Shown: positions 11,201 to 24,218, counted from the first letter of the stretch. The stretch is 64,000 nt of DNA from Anticarsia gemmatalis (GCF_050436995.1 NC_134753.1:12028001-12092000); one strand, 5' to 3'. Numbers and translations: made by a program. The notes: a model not told the origin generated them from the sequence alone.

Positions 11201-14200
11201 AGTTAAATTAGAACATTTCTCAATAGTAGCCTGGAATTTGGTTACCTGCCCGGTAAATGTCGATAAACTCGCCCCCATTACATGAGACTAAAATTATTAA
11301 CAGAGAAATGCGGGCAAATCTTCAGATATAACAGGCGTGATATTATGTATGTGGATATTAAGTGTTATGATAATTTACTTTTTATACTAATTAATGTTTT
11401 TCTTTGCAGGCAACACAAGAATCGTTCAGTATCTTTATCACAGCAGCAAATATCGTCATTACTTGCGAATGCATTCTTCTGCACATTTCCTAGACGAAAC
11501 TCCAGGAAAGCTTTCTCCGAATACTCGTCGTATCCTTACATCAATTTTAATACGTAAGTAAACAATGTACATAAAGAAATAACTTAAACAGTACTGTTAA
11601 GAATACTTATAAACTAAAAAATATATATTTTGCAATCATAAAAAAATACCTAGAATCTTTTGCGAGTTCTTCACATTATCCCTTTCCGAACTAGCATTTA
11701 ATTTACTATAACTGTATCGACATTGAATTAAGTATCGATTTCGATTTTTATTCCTTTTAGATACTGGCTGTATGAAGCAACGGATTCCGATGCAAACATG
11801 GAAAAGCTGAAAAGCATCTGTCATTACTTCAGAAGGGTGGTTACTAAAGGTGACATTCTTTTTATTTACCACTTATTCTTTGCTATATTTTGATCACAAT
11901 TACGTACTAGATGTATCATTCAATTGTTTTAGTGGTCAGTAGGTATTAGTCTAGCTCAAAGGATTCATACAAGTGAAAGGATCAGTTTCTTCAGGACCAG
12001 ATTCAGATTTTGACAGTTAATGTATGAAATACAACTGTCAAAATTCAATCTGATATGTTATCTGGTAGATATAAATAAGTGGTGAATAAACCTGGCACTT
12101 TTTTTATTCTTAAGAGTATCATTTTTTTTCAATCGTCATTTTAAATCTATTGTTAACCCTTTGACCGCCACGGTCGGCTATACTCGACAAATCAAAAGTG
12201 CTCACCACGCTTTCGTTGGCAAATGTCGACAAAAATATAGCGTCGTGAGCAAGTTTTTAAAGGGCAAGCAGCAAATTTTAAATGGGGGTCTTTCTTCGAG
12301 ATCTGGCTCTGATCATGTTTAGTGACATTATAGTAAAGTAAGCTTTTCAAACATTCACAGTTAATCTAGTTCACCTTTGAGCGTGGCGTGTACATGTGTG
12401 GTATGTTCCAGTACAGTGCCGGTCGGCACGGTCACGTTCGCCCGGCGCTCAGTGGCGCCGCGCGCCTGTCCGTCGTGGACGCGCTCCGAGCGCCCGCTGG
12501 CCGCGCTGCCGCTACACGTCGATTCAAGGAACACTATCGAAGATGCCGACGGACTTATACAAGTTGATTTTGCTAATAAGTACGTTGATTCATTAAAATT
12601 ACAGTCTTCAGTACTAAGATTAATGTGATTCTGAGTTTAATGTAAATTATAAATTTAATCCATTAATGTCCCACTGCTGGGCATGGGTCTCCTCCCATAA
12701 TGAGGAAGGGGTTAGGTTAGGTTAGGCCTTAAGTCCACCACGTCGGCAAATTGCGCGTTGGGGCAGTGCAAGTTCGAGTTAATATGTCATAATAATTTAA
12801 ACCTATTAGATAACCTTGTATTAAAATTTGTACGTGTCGTTAGAGGACTGTAAAGCCAAGTGGTCTGGGCCAGCTTATTTGTTGTGCTCCCATTTTTATA
12901 CCTCTTATATTTTTATACTACAACATTTGTCAAGAAACACGTGCTTAGATTGTTTAATCGTTGCAAAAAGTGCTTAGTGTACGTAAGTTGCTGGTATACG
13001 TGCCCGCTCATATACTTGCGTGCATTTTATCATGATTTAATTTTGTGAATTGTCTCTCTTTGTAAGGTTCCTCGGAGGAGGTGTGCTCGGTCACGGCTGC
13101 GTACAAGAAGAGATACGGTTCGTGATCTGTCCCGAGCTACTCATCTCTATGCTGTTCACTGAGGAACTTAGGCCTAATGAAGCTTTGATGATTATTGGTA
13201 AGTTCACATACCGAAATTTTATTAATCTTTTGAAACCGTTGACACAACTTGCAGTGTATATGACTGCCTCTGTGGCATGGTCGGTAGGGTAAGACTAGCA
13301 CGCAGTGATTAGATTCACATCGCGAGTCAGGACAAACGTTTTTTCAGAGTTTTTCCATCAATAAATAAACTGACAGCTGTGATTGCCGGGAATTAAGTCA
13401 ATTATTTAAGACAGTACTCAGTAGAACTACCTTTCCTCTCGCTAGTCGTGTCTGTTATTCATCTCACTAGGCTAGGAGTATGGAGTAGAGTGTATACTTG
13501 TGTATTGTACCAACACCTGAACATTATAAACAAACTCCTGCACATTTGTCTGGTTTCAATGAAAATACACTAGAAGAAAATTATTTTCGTAGCCGATGTT
13601 TCTTCGTTTTATCTACGCTATTTAATTGTAGTAGTCAGCTACCGTCGCAATACGGTTACGTAGGCTTTCTCGAATGAAGTATTTCGTAGCATATATATCA
13701 TATTGTATTGTCTACGCGTCGTAGGCAGCGAGCGCTACAGCCGCTACACGGGCTACGGCGGCACGTTCCAGTGGGCGGGCGACGTGCTGGACCACACGCC
13801 GCGGGACTCGTCCGGGCGCCGGCGCTGCGCCGTGCTGGCCATCGACGCCGTGCCGCACCACAGCGCGGTTAAAGAGTTCAGCAGAGATGCCGTCACTAGG
13901 GAACTTAACAAGGTACAGTAGAACACGCTAGTGGCTTCCCTAGTAGATAATTATAGTCGGTTCATTTCATACGTACGAACGAAGTCACGTCATTTTATCG
14001 GAGTCTCTCCCTCACACTTACAGATTGTCACATTTCTTTGATTATGATGTAGTCCGCATGTTTGTAACGGCCGAACTATAATATCAGTGTTTTTGAATGA
14101 CTAGGATGGAAACACATGCCATCATAATATATTGACTGCTGTGGTTATATGGCGCAATGGTTAACGTGGTCGCCACAATAACTGAAATGTCGTGTGATGA

Positions 14201-16157
14201 GGTTGAATCGCACCGCAAAATAATTGGACAACAAATATCTGTTCTGAGTTTGAATGTTAACTTATCTATTAAGTATTTAGGTATTGTATTTAGATGCGAG
14301 TGTGTTTCTTAAGTTAGTTTGTCAGGTGCCCAGGTCTGGTCACCATAGAACATGGTGAACATGTTCAGGAATATTTTTTTAGCAAGTTTTTTTTTTCCAA
14401 GCTTATACTCTAGTCAACGAAACTATCTGTTTCGTAACTGACGGTCACAAATTTGAACCTATCACTTGAAACTTTCCATCCCACAGGCATGGATAGGTTT
14501 CTCTTTCGACACGGACGCGTCCTCCCCCTCCCTGCAATACCCCGGCGTGGCCACGGGTAACTGGGGGTGCGGCGCATTCGGCGGGACCCCCCACCTCAAG
14601 AGTCTGTTACAACTGATGGCCTGCGCCGAGGCCCGCAGACCCATGGCGTATTACACCTTCAGTGACGACAAGCTGAGAGACGATATTGTAAATATATACA
14701 ACTTGCTGGCAAGGTTTAACGTTACTGTCGGTAAGTATATGAAGAAAACCACTAAATAACACGATTATTGTAATGTGTGAAACGCAAATGCGTTTGTATA
14801 AATCCGATAGTACGGCTAATCCTATACGGTCCGAATAGCCCATAAGAGTAAAGGAATAGAAAATATAACACATAAATAAACATAACTACAACGGAATTTG
14901 CTAATTTCACTAAAATTTAACTAACTAACTTCAGAAAGGATGTTGTTTTTCTAAGTAGAGTGATAATAGGCAACGATATAGAGTATCTGAAGGTTTTCGA
15001 AATAACATTGAATTGAATTGAATTTTGAGTATAGTGATCACTTTCATAAGATAACTCCTGGCAAATTGTACAACGCTAAAAACGCGACGATCACGATCTA
15101 AGCATTTATGTATTTAATTATATTTCCAGGTCAATTATACAAGCACATAGTAAAATTCTCAGAGAACGAGAAAGATGTGGTAAAAGGTCGATTACACTCG
15201 TACTTGGAGCAAGTACTTAGAGGAAACAAACAGCCATCACCCAAACTGGAGGACTGTGATAATAAGATGGAAACAGTAAGTAATTATACGTATATTTAAG
15301 CCTTTATTATTCCTTATAAACTAAAAGGAACATTTATTTATGTTTACATTCTTAATTTTGTTTATTGTTATATTTACATTGTTATGAGTATATGTCGTGC
15401 ATAATTTAAAATATTTAATATTGTTTATGTACATAATATTTATACGTAGTATAATATTGTACAGATGCGTGCACGTCGTGCACGTTACATCTAGTTACGT
15501 ATACGGAAGTTTTCGTAGATTATACGGAGAAGGTTAATGTCGAAGGCATGCGTTATGTATTAAAAAGTAAAAAATCTATATTTTAGTTTTCCGCCATAGT
15601 TAATTACATAAACGAAGAAAGAAAAGACAGACAAGTCAAAGAACGTCAAAGTTTTCAGTTTTAGGAATTGAACCCAGTTTTTAATTCAAAATCATGCATG
15701 TAGAAACATTCCCAAAACAAACAAAAAGTAATTAATGAATTACAATTAAAATGTTTTGTTTCAGAGCATGACAGAAAAGATCCCAGAAACGATAGTAAAC
15801 ATAGAAAAGGAGCTCGATTCACCGGACTTATTCTCACAAGACGAGATGGACCAAAGTCTTATAGAACTAGCATTACAAACAGAAGAGAAACACAAAGACA
15901 CAAACAAACAAACAAACGAACAAGAGAAAAAACCAGAAAGTACTTCAAAACCTTCACTATTTGACACCATACAACAGATGGACGAGCAACCTAATTCCAG
16001 TGTTTCAAGTCCATCGCTCGGTAACCAAAGTAAAAATGTAATAACACACGATTGCAACGCGTCAATGGATAGCGAAGAGAAATCAGATCCGTCTAGTGAG
16101 CTGAAGAAAAAAATCAGTAAGAAAATTACAGACTATTTCAGTAAGAAGTCCATTTGA
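8250..16157 (+). CDS. Parg: Poly(ADP-ribose) glycohydrolase
   Basis: PARG hydrolyses the ribose-ribose bonds of poly(ADP-ribose), reversing PARP signalling in DNA repair and chromatin. Eleven exons join in frame: 8250-8507, 10537-10698, 10921-11030, 11410-11553, 11761-11849, 12417-12579, 13067-13197, 13725-13912, 14487-14730, 15130-15275, 15765-16157. Together they make 2028 nt, or 675 aa. The N-terminal WRGV and DKWDSEHVRMPC blocks match insect PARG. A helical domain (residues about 90-255) includes LSLSQQQISSLLANAFFCTFPRRN-type sequence. The macrodomain follows: LQVDFANK-like VDFANK, then GGGVLGHGCVQEE at 312-324, with the catalytic Glu pair at 323-324. Next come RYSRYTGYGGTF and the ligand loop ATGNWGCGAFGG (437-448). 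The last exon (residues 546-675) is a polar, poorly conserved tail ending in KKITDYFSKKSI, a PIP-box-like motif. The start codon gives the family-like N terminus. Introns hold a Helitron and SINE remnants. Confidence 0.96.
8985..9362 (+). mobile_element. Non-autonomous Helitron in Parg intron 1
   Basis: The element starts with TC after an A (A|TCTATC at 8985) and ends in CTAG before a T (GGGTCCGCTAG|T at 9362), as Helitrons do; there is no target duplication. Just before the end, GGACAACA...TGTTGGGTCC can form the expected imperfect 3' hairpin. The internal 'ctggaccgattttgatgaaat' stretch is frequent in lepidopteran repeats. It is 378 bp long with no coding capacity. Confidence 0.72.
9608..9675. 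repeat. Short inverted plus direct repeat in Parg intron 1
   Basis: GGAAAATCATTATGT at 9608-9622 is perfectly complementary to ACATAATGATTTTCC at 9661-9675. The left arm is also repeated directly at about 9641. The arms can fold into a 15-bp stem. No target duplication was recognised. Confidence 0.6.
10808..10860 (-). repeat. Fragment of the 'cccactgctggg' lepidopteran repeat
   Basis: The stretch 'gacctatgcctagcctgctgtgggacag' resembles the reverse complement of the repeat at 12657-12790. It is a short decayed piece in Parg intron 2. Confidence 0.4.
12153..12262. mobile_element. Possible single end of a TTAA-flanked (piggyBac-like) element
   Basis: TTAACCCTTTGACCGCC at 12153 has the TTAA-CCC form of a piggyBac-type end. 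An internal imperfect hairpin pairs GCTCACCACGCT with AGCGTCGTGAGC. I could not find a matching right end, so it may be truncated. It lies in Parg intron 5. Confidence 0.4.
12657..12790 (+). repeat. Interspersed repeat, 'cccactgctgggcatgggtctcc...ggccttaagtccaccacg' family
   Basis: This is recognisable as a very common lepidopteran dispersed repeat, probably derived from the 3' part of a retroelement. It contains a triplicated GGTTA. It lies in Parg intron 6. Related pieces are at 10808, 16752 and 56985. Confidence 0.6.
13262..13345 (+). mobile_element. 5' head of a tRNA-derived SINE, degraded
   Basis: GACTGCCTCTGTGGCATGGT is the same head as the full SINE at 33375. The B-box region has decayed and no poly(A) tail is visible. 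It lies in Parg intron 7. Confidence 0.55.
14138..14330 (+). mobile_element. Degraded tRNA-derived SINE
   Basis: An A-box-like TGGCGCAATGG is followed about 50 bases later by GGTTGAATCGC, a damaged B box. Downstream sequence (ttctgagtttgaatg) resembles the body of the SINE at 33375. It is too diverged to be a tRNA gene. It lies in Parg intron 8. Confidence 0.5.
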
Positions 16158-16268
16158 TCGTATACTTGTTGTAGTTATAATAATGAATTGTAAATGTTGT
16201 GTATTTAATATATGTATTGTATTTGTATTCGATGTGTATATATGTATTTATATTGTTGTATTTGATGG

Positions 16269-16274
16269 AATAAA
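16269..16274 (+). terminator. Parg polyadenylation signal
   Basis: This is the first canonical AATAAA after the Parg stop codon, 112 bases downstream, followed by a TG-rich stretch (tgtatttattgtatggatggtgg). Confidence 0.65.
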
Positions 16275-16751
16275 CATGTATTTATTGTATGGATGGTGGC
16301 TGACAATAGTTCATTTATAAGATTGGGGAAATTAATAGTTTTTTGTTGTTAAGAGGTAATACTCGTATCTTTTCTCCAAATAATTACTCAAGGCCGTGGT
16401 TGAAATAAATACTACACTATTACTTTTGCTTGAAGTTAATTGAAGCTCAAAGCAAATATTTCTGTGAACAGGTCTAATTGTTTAATGTATGTAAAGGTCC
16501 TCTTGAAATAAGATTTTTCTCCTTTTTAGAGGCATATGTGATCTAAATAACATTTTCTACTAAAATGAACTATAGTCTAATAGTATTATTTAAACGACTA
16601 AAATTGTATGTAGATATATATTAGTTACTGTTGTAGTTATTACCGTTACACTGTTATGTATGTATGGCCTTGTGTGTTCGTGTATTATTTTATTTACAAC
16701 GTGTTTATTTTATTGCACTCTGTTGTAAATAATTGGTATAATATGTATTTA

Positions 16752-17005
16752 AATTAATGTTTCACTGTTGGGAATGGTCTGTTTTTAAGGAGTTTACTAG
16801 TCAAATCCGCCGACCCGCCGACAAATGTCGGCGAAATTATGTCGGTGGGATTTAGTTTCAAAAGAATCGTGACGGCGAATTCTAGACAATCTTTGAAATA
16901 AACTCGCTGACATTATGTCGCCGACATGTGTAAGTAGGTCGGCGGTTTTCATGTATAGCCTCTTTAAGGTTGAGAAGGGTTAGGCCTTAAGTCCACCATA
17001 ACGGA
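16752..17005 (+). repeat. Dispersed repeat interrupted by a small MITE
   Basis: The left half (attaatgtttcactgttggg) and right half (gggttaggccttaagtccacca) correspond to the repeat at 12657-12790. They are separated by about 150 extra bases that form their own inverted-repeat unit (16807-16945). Confidence 0.5.
16807..16945. mobile_element. MITE-like unit with CCGCCGACC inverted ends
   Basis: CCGCCGACC at 16807-16815 is matched by GGTCGGCGG at 16937-16945. Inside are GTCGGCGA / TCGCCGAC palindromes, including a hairpin CGCCGACAAATGTCGGCG. No clear target duplication was found. Confidence 0.5.
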
Positions 17006-18710
17006 CTTGTAAAAATTGGTAAGTTATAGCAAATTATTAAATGAAATTGGATAAGAGGATGTTGAATAAAATAAGTACAATTCTGAGATTTTTTAAATTA
17101 AATATTTGCACTAAAGACTGCGATAAGTATTTGGAGTGAACTCTATTGTGTCGGTAAGAGGTTATTATTATATTAATAATATAATGTAACAACAAGAAAA
17201 CATAATTTTAATAATTTATCGATTCTCGTTGATTTTCTATCTTATTCCCTTATATTGATTATATTTAATAGTTATATTTAAAACTGTTGAATGTCGGAAT
17301 TGTTTCCAAAAACATTGTACCTGACATGTGAATGTAGGACCACGACGAAATAAAACACATACCATAATATAATTAAAATTATTTATTATCCTTCATCATA
17401 TCTCTAGCATACTAAACGTAATAAGTGTATAATAATAAATAATTGAATAGTAATTTAGTTTTGAAATCTCAGCAATATACATATTAATAACTCGATAATA
17501 GGTTTAAAAGTTCATTTAACTAAATTAATACATGCAAAGTAGGCGAATTATTATTGTTATTAGTTCCATAATAACATGTATCTATGAACATATTCCACAA
17601 TTTTCTAAAACTGTCAGTTACTTCTAATACACTAATAATAAGTTAATAATAAATATATAATAATAAAATTATATAATAAATTATAAATGAACGATTAACT
17701 AGCGACTTCAAAAAGTGATGATAACACTTTATTTTTATACAAATCTTTGGCGAACTATAACAATATATGAGAATAAACATTTCAATAGCTAGCTATTTGC
17801 ACTGAGCTCTCACAGTTACATCGGAACATAATTGTTGCTATTTAAGTATACAGCTCATATTCACACAGTCGACCGCCACACACACCACTCTTATATACAT
17901 ATACAATCAATATAATATATATATTCAGCTATAATTATTATAATAGTATATAAAACACCTGGTGATATAACTATACTTATTTTGACAGTAACGGACATCG
18001 ATTCATTTAACATTATAGGATTATCGTTTGCCAATAAAATATATTATAATGTCACCCAATGTTCGTCTAGTATACAGCTCAATATTCTAACATAATAGCA
18101 ATGTGTGTGACAAGTCTTCACATGAAATAACAATTCCAATGATTTATAATACAAAAGTTACAGTATTCGACTTAAGACGTCAATTGAAATATATTATCCA
18201 CATGTCCGTGTGATACATCTGTTATAACGATATAAACAATTGTCTAACGCGTGTTTTAACTAAACTTTACAACAATTGGGGCTGAGTGATAGCGTGGAAC
18301 TAATCTGTATAAATTTTCTTTAACTATCGTTACTAACGATATCGAACTATCCCTCGATAGAGATATCTCACGATGTCATTAGATAAATTGACAACTTAAA
18401 AAAAGACAACAATGATTTTCATGAGATCGAAGATTGCACCAATAAAAGAAATAACTTTGTGAGACAGAGATGGTACTATACGTATAGGCATCTCTTACTA
18501 GCAAAGCAATATTATATTACTATATTCTTTATATTAATAAGAGAAAACAGCAAGAAAAATATCTTATTTACAATTCAATTTATCTACGGACATCGATATT
18601 TATACTAATTCTAATTAACAAAATTAAATTAATTCAAGATCATTAAAATTATAATGGCAACTAACATTATGGCATTAATATTGTACAGTTTGGTAACGCG
18701 ATTACAGCGA

Positions 18711-18806
18711 GGGCTCAGATACACTAGCGACATCTCCTTTTAACTCGAAATTAAGTTTAATTTCTAAGTCCTGTAATCTGCGGAGGTAGCTAGTGTATGT
18801 GAGCCC
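18711..18806. repeat. 96-bp inverted-repeat unit
   Basis: GGGCTCAGATACACTAGC at 18711-18728 pairs with GCTAGTGTATGTGAGCCC at 18789-18806 with one mismatch. It is probably a tiny MITE; if transcribed in a long bru3 3' UTR it would form an 18-bp stem. Confidence 0.65.
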
Positions 18807-21800
18807 TGAGGTCAGCAACATAAAGGCCCAAATCGAGTGTCGTATAAGAATAAGTGTAGGTTGAATGGACGATTAATTCAAGCGTATATCACAGGCACCA
18901 CGTGAGGTGTCCCTTGGCTAAGCTATACATATGTAACGCTGACGCCGACGTCCAGGATTGTTCTAGAACCCATAATTTCACTAATAACAATTGTATCACC
19001 ATTTAGAATTGAATAGTTGAAAGCCAGGTACATGTTGTAGTATTTACAATCTGTCATGAACAAGCCGTATCGTAATTGGCATAATATTACACTATTTACA
19101 TCGTATTTATTTATTCTAAGTCAAGGAAAGAATAGATTTATCGATATTTAGCCTTAGGTGGATGGCATCAAATTGTTAAACGTCAGTCTAACAAAGGTAT
19201 AATCTCGGTTTAGTGTGACAATATAGATTTGTAGGCCACGAACAATCTTGAACTCGCATCGGCCGTAGTTTACTCTTAAACTATTCCAATATAAGTTATC
19301 CAGAACAATGCGCGGGATATAGTTTACGAGTATTTAATTGGTTCATCCATTTTTACACTTTGGGTTTGGCTGGCGACTGAGGTCCGCGTGAAACAAACGT
19401 TCTCTGGCTTTATGTAGAAGCTCGCCTAAAAATGAAAAGTTATTTCACTAATTTATGAAAATGTTATTAAGGTTACAATCATTATGATTTACATTTTGGC
19501 ATGCGTGTTGGTACAATTTACATTCTAACTAGGCCCAGTCGCCGGTTACCCTTACAATTTTATTTATGGCTTGTTACCATTCTAAAAAACGGTTAATGAT
19601 TATGATTTCCACTTAGCATTAACACAGCGACACCCTGTCACCCGCCCGGGCGGTCCCGGGGCAAAAGGCTAGTAAGCTCCTAAAGATATGACGTCATATG
19701 TATGTACAATCGAATTATTGTGGAACTAATATGCACACGTGGTCCCACCGCGAGCCAAACTATCTGTTCTCTAAAGTTATGTTTGAAGCATATATCTACA
19801 ATTTATTAATAAATGTTTACATGGCAGTTAATTTCAAAATCATTGTCTACACTACGATTAATCCGAGTTTAACCTCACGTTACATGTAAGGTGTAACTGT
19901 TCCTAAGTTTCAATATAAATTTGAACTTCGTTAACGCCTCGGCATTAACTATTCATTAACACACAGACGAGTGGCTCGCGGTAAGAGTTTATATTTAAAC
20001 TGTGACGTCTGTCCAGTGTCGATAACTTTTTACAATATATTATACATCCAGTTGTAGTTTGAAGCAAAATAATAAACAGAATCGGTTATAGTAATATACA
20101 GTTGAAGATGTTTTCGGACGGCGCATATTTGTTTCGTGCTGACTGACGCCGTGAGGCGGCGCGTGGTCAACATCTCTCTATAGGTGATCTTAGGCCGGAC
20201 GGACAGTGTGCTGCAATGTGACATGCATACAAACATGTGTAAGTTACTGCGACAAAATTGATTGTAGCATTATTGTGTAAATGTCACTGTAGGTGTTAAG
20301 AATAGCATGCGACACCGCAGCACAGGGCAGCCTCGACGCAAGACCAAGTCATCGTATAGCAGAACTATGAGAGTTACATCGTCTCTACCTAAATCATACT
20401 CCATATACTTGCCTTAAGGTAACTTTATCTAACTTAACCAAACGGTTATACCATTCATAACTCGTGCTACCACTCTATACCGATAAATTATCTCAACCTT
20501 ACCTAGTCTAAAGGTACATGCTGCGACCTATCAGTATTCTGGATAACTTATGATAAAATTAAATTATTACAGTATATTTTCATCTCATTATAACATAGTA
20601 GGTGTACTTCAAAATATGTCGATCTAATGAATTAATAGGTAGGAAGTATTAGACATATTCCATAGTATAATCGCACTATATTAAACACTGGTTCTATTAC
20701 AAGTCGAGACGAGTACGTAACGCAAACGGAGACAAGTACCGCGTAATGTAACCAAACGTACGAACGAACGTGTGCTTGAAGCTAAACTATGCTAAGCGAT
20801 AGACAAAATAAATAACAGAAAAAAGATATGACTAGATCGTTTTGTTTCAATACTAGGACCTACTTCATAAAAGCACTATGCGCCTCTCTCCATATTTTTA
20901 TTATATAAATAGATATAATATGATTAATTATACCGAATCTAGGGTTTGTTTTTTTTTCTGATTAAAATATTGGCATTCATCTTATGTACTAACTAGCATC
21001 GAACGGTGTTGAGTCAACGTGTTGTATATCGTGTGGGTGTGGTGTGCCCTGCGCACGCCGCACCTCGCACCATCCGACGATCTAACTAACTAAGTATTTC
21101 GCCTAAATAACGATCCGCCTTCAATTCGCATACCTTTTACAAACGATTCAAACGTCCTTGAGTGCATCGATAATGTTCACATCTACGCGAGCGCTACGAC
21201 GAATTTGAGTATGCGAACGATATAAATATTTTATAAAATTTCAGGAGTTAAATAGTTTTTTTAAGAAATTCGATTTCGTAATACTAACAATGTTGTTTTT
21301 GATCCGGCGCGCGAGCCGCGTATGAGGCACCGTAGCGACGTCACGTCTACGAGGGTACGTCGTAGAGGATGCGTAGCACCCCATGTGAGTAGTAGTGGCG
21401 CTACGTGTGGGCCGCGCGCGCTAAGTGTGAGATGACAAGTGAATGAGGATACTTCAGTAACGCAAGTGGCACTAAGTGAGGGATGGTCGGGGGGCACTGT
21501 AGAAACAAATCAAGCGAAGCGCGTTGTTCCGTTCGAGCCGCAACTCGCGATATACAGCGGTGAGATGAGGATGAGGTCGGTTACGCTACGATAGTTACGA
21601 GAGAGTATAAAAAGTGGCGACAGACTAGTCAGTGGACCCGAGAGTGATGCGGCACCGCCGCCGGGCAGGCAGATGTACGACGAATCGTAGTCTAAGTCAG
21701 AGAGTACGGCAATACCTGCCTACATGAAAAACATTTAGATACATTTAAATAATTGCAAAGCATACCCTGTATCCTAGAATCACTTTTATGGGCGATTGTT

Positions 21801-22660
21801 TTATACATTCAGAGAGGACTCATTAATCTATTACAAACGTTCGCGTCACCGCAATATATCTTTAGGGAATTTAATTTTAATCAGTATAAAGATATAAGTA
21901 CACAATATTATTAATCGTCCCGGGCGGGGAGGCCCGGGCGCATTACGCCTACATTACCCACGAGGTGATATTATCGATAATCGATATACTAAGTATACGT
22001 GTTCCGGTTTGGCATCGATTTATCTGTAACCTAAGTAGGTACGGCGCGGGCGCCGCCGCCGTCAGCGCTGCACTCCACTCATCACATCCGACCCGAGCGA
22101 CCCCACGTAGTGTAGAGTGAGACACACCTACACTCTACTGACTCTACAGAGTAGACGTCTCGTATATCCACCACCCATCCAAGGAACGTACATCCAGCGA
22201 ACACGCCACCGTGCGGACCGTCATGTCGGGTCATGTCGGGGGCCGGCTCCGCGGTCGGGTTACGAAACGAGACCACGTCGACGAATTATCTAAAACGGTA
22301 ACACAATAGACATCCATTTAAAGTAATTATGCATCATAAATGATAATGACGCTTAAACAATTTTAAGAAGCGTAACAACGTATTGCACATTCGTGAGTCA
22401 GAGAAAAGAACTAGAGACACCTAAAACGATAGTATTATTTGTTTACATACATCGTTTTAACACACGGCTTACTCGTAAATAATAAACGCCTAAACCTAGA
22501 ATACTATATCAATATAATATAATTATTTGTGTAAATATAAAATTCTATGTCTTGTGGTGAGTGTAATATTTGACTAGAGGCGGGCGGCGTGGCAGACGGC
22601 GGCCGAAGGCAACCGCGCGCCGCGTCGCGTCGCAGGCGCAGTCGAGCGCCGTGCGGTGCG

Positions 22661-22815
22661 GCCGAGCAGAGCCGAGCAGAGCCGAACAGAGCCGAACAGA
22701 GCCGAACGAGACCGAACACGGCCGAGCGTGGCCCACGGTCGAGCGCGCTCAACCACAGCCCCGTGGCCGAACACAGTCGAGCGTGCCGATCATTACCGAT
22801 CACTGCCGAGCACGG
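22661..22815 (+). repeat. 10-bp tandem repeat (GCCGAGCAGA)
   Basis: Positions 22661-22740 are eight consecutive 10-bp units: GCCGAGCAGA twice, GCCGAACAGA twice, then increasingly diverged units. The 10-base phase reappears at about 22765-22815 (GCCGATCATT, ACCGATCACT, GCCGAGCACG). It sits in a GC-rich island. Confidence 0.8.
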
Positions 22816-24218
22816 AGCCCGCCCGCGCGCACACAATATATCTAAGGTATCTCAGTATCATTTTATATTTATATTGGTACCTTTTTGATTATGAATCTAT
22901 TTTTGTCTGTATAGAAATTACACTAGTTTTGTTTTCTGTTATCTCGCGCTCCTCTCACTGTTGACTCCCCGATCGCATTTAGTCACAGTTATTGTATTTA
23001 ACACCTTAACACGAATAGTTTTTCTTTTAAATATATATATATGTAATATGTACGTATATAGACACATACACGAATGCCAGAAACAAAGTTGGGGAAGCGC
23101 GCTCCTGTGAATTGACGTCGCGATCTCGCGAGTGTTCGCCGCTCGTTCGCCGCGCGCCCCGCGCACCGGGTATTGTCCAATTCAACTACCTACTGAACTT
23201 CTTAAAGCCATATAAACATTTTAGTAATTGAAACTATACTCGAAGCTTTGTCGAGGCGGAAATACGACACTAATGGCTCGGATCTAGAGGTATCTTCTGA
23301 AATTTCCCTGTGGGTATGTACAAAAATAAATTATGATTTTTCTTTAGAGGACATTTCCGAAAGTGCCTCATCCCCGTCCATTCGGTCGGTCGACGCAACA
23401 CTACGCTCCGCCTCAGCAAGGCTTCGTGCAACAAACTTACGAATAGTCAGGTAACTATCGCGGTAGCTTGAAAAATGTGAAGGCGAGCTTGGAAGTTTGA
23501 ACACTATAAGCCTTCATTCAGGCTGGAATGTAAAGAAATTTAATAACATTTTAGCTAGTCAACAATTTCAATACGATTTGCCTAGTTATAAGTAAATCCC
23601 GGGAGCGGAGTGAGGCGCGCGACGCACGCTCGACTCAGAGCGATACACACATATGCAATACAGATACAAACGGCCTGTACAGTCCATTATGTTGATATTA
23701 TACTTTTTATATCACAGCCCATATTGGAATTTACAACACATAATAACACGATCTCTTGAAACGAAGGCCTAAGTATTCGGTCTTATGTTGAAGTGCACTT
23801 TCATTTGTACACAGCGTTAAATACAAACATTTAATTTTTGTCAACAACATCGTTCACTAACATGTAGGTTTGTGAGTGCTGGCCGTACCAACGGACAGAC
23901 AGACGCGCATAACAACGTGGATACGGAATATTGTATATAGAGTTCAGTCACAGTCGGTGTATCGAGTAAACGTGCCCTGTAATAACCTCGTGTAAGATGT
24001 GTCCCTTGTATATATCGTGTTTGATCCTCAATAACGGCGCTGTAGAATGTCGTGTGGTACGAGCCAGCCGTATTAGCTTATCAGACACACACATAATAAA
24101 ATTTAACAAAATATAGGACATTATAAATACTCCGATAGTGATCTATAGAGCACTTACATTAGTGTGATCAGTTCGGCGGTGGGAGACAACAGTGTCCGCG
24201 ACCGTCGGGGCCGCCGTG

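Noticed and set aside
12377..12416. Start of a separate short gene at 12377
   Set aside because: The open frame begins in the intron; the supported piece is Parg exon 12417-12579 with acceptor cag and correct phase.
22504..22964. Overlapping Arg/Ser/Ala-rich frames on both strands
   Set aside because: They are translations of the 10-bp GCCGAG array and the CpG-rich flank; no conserved protein.
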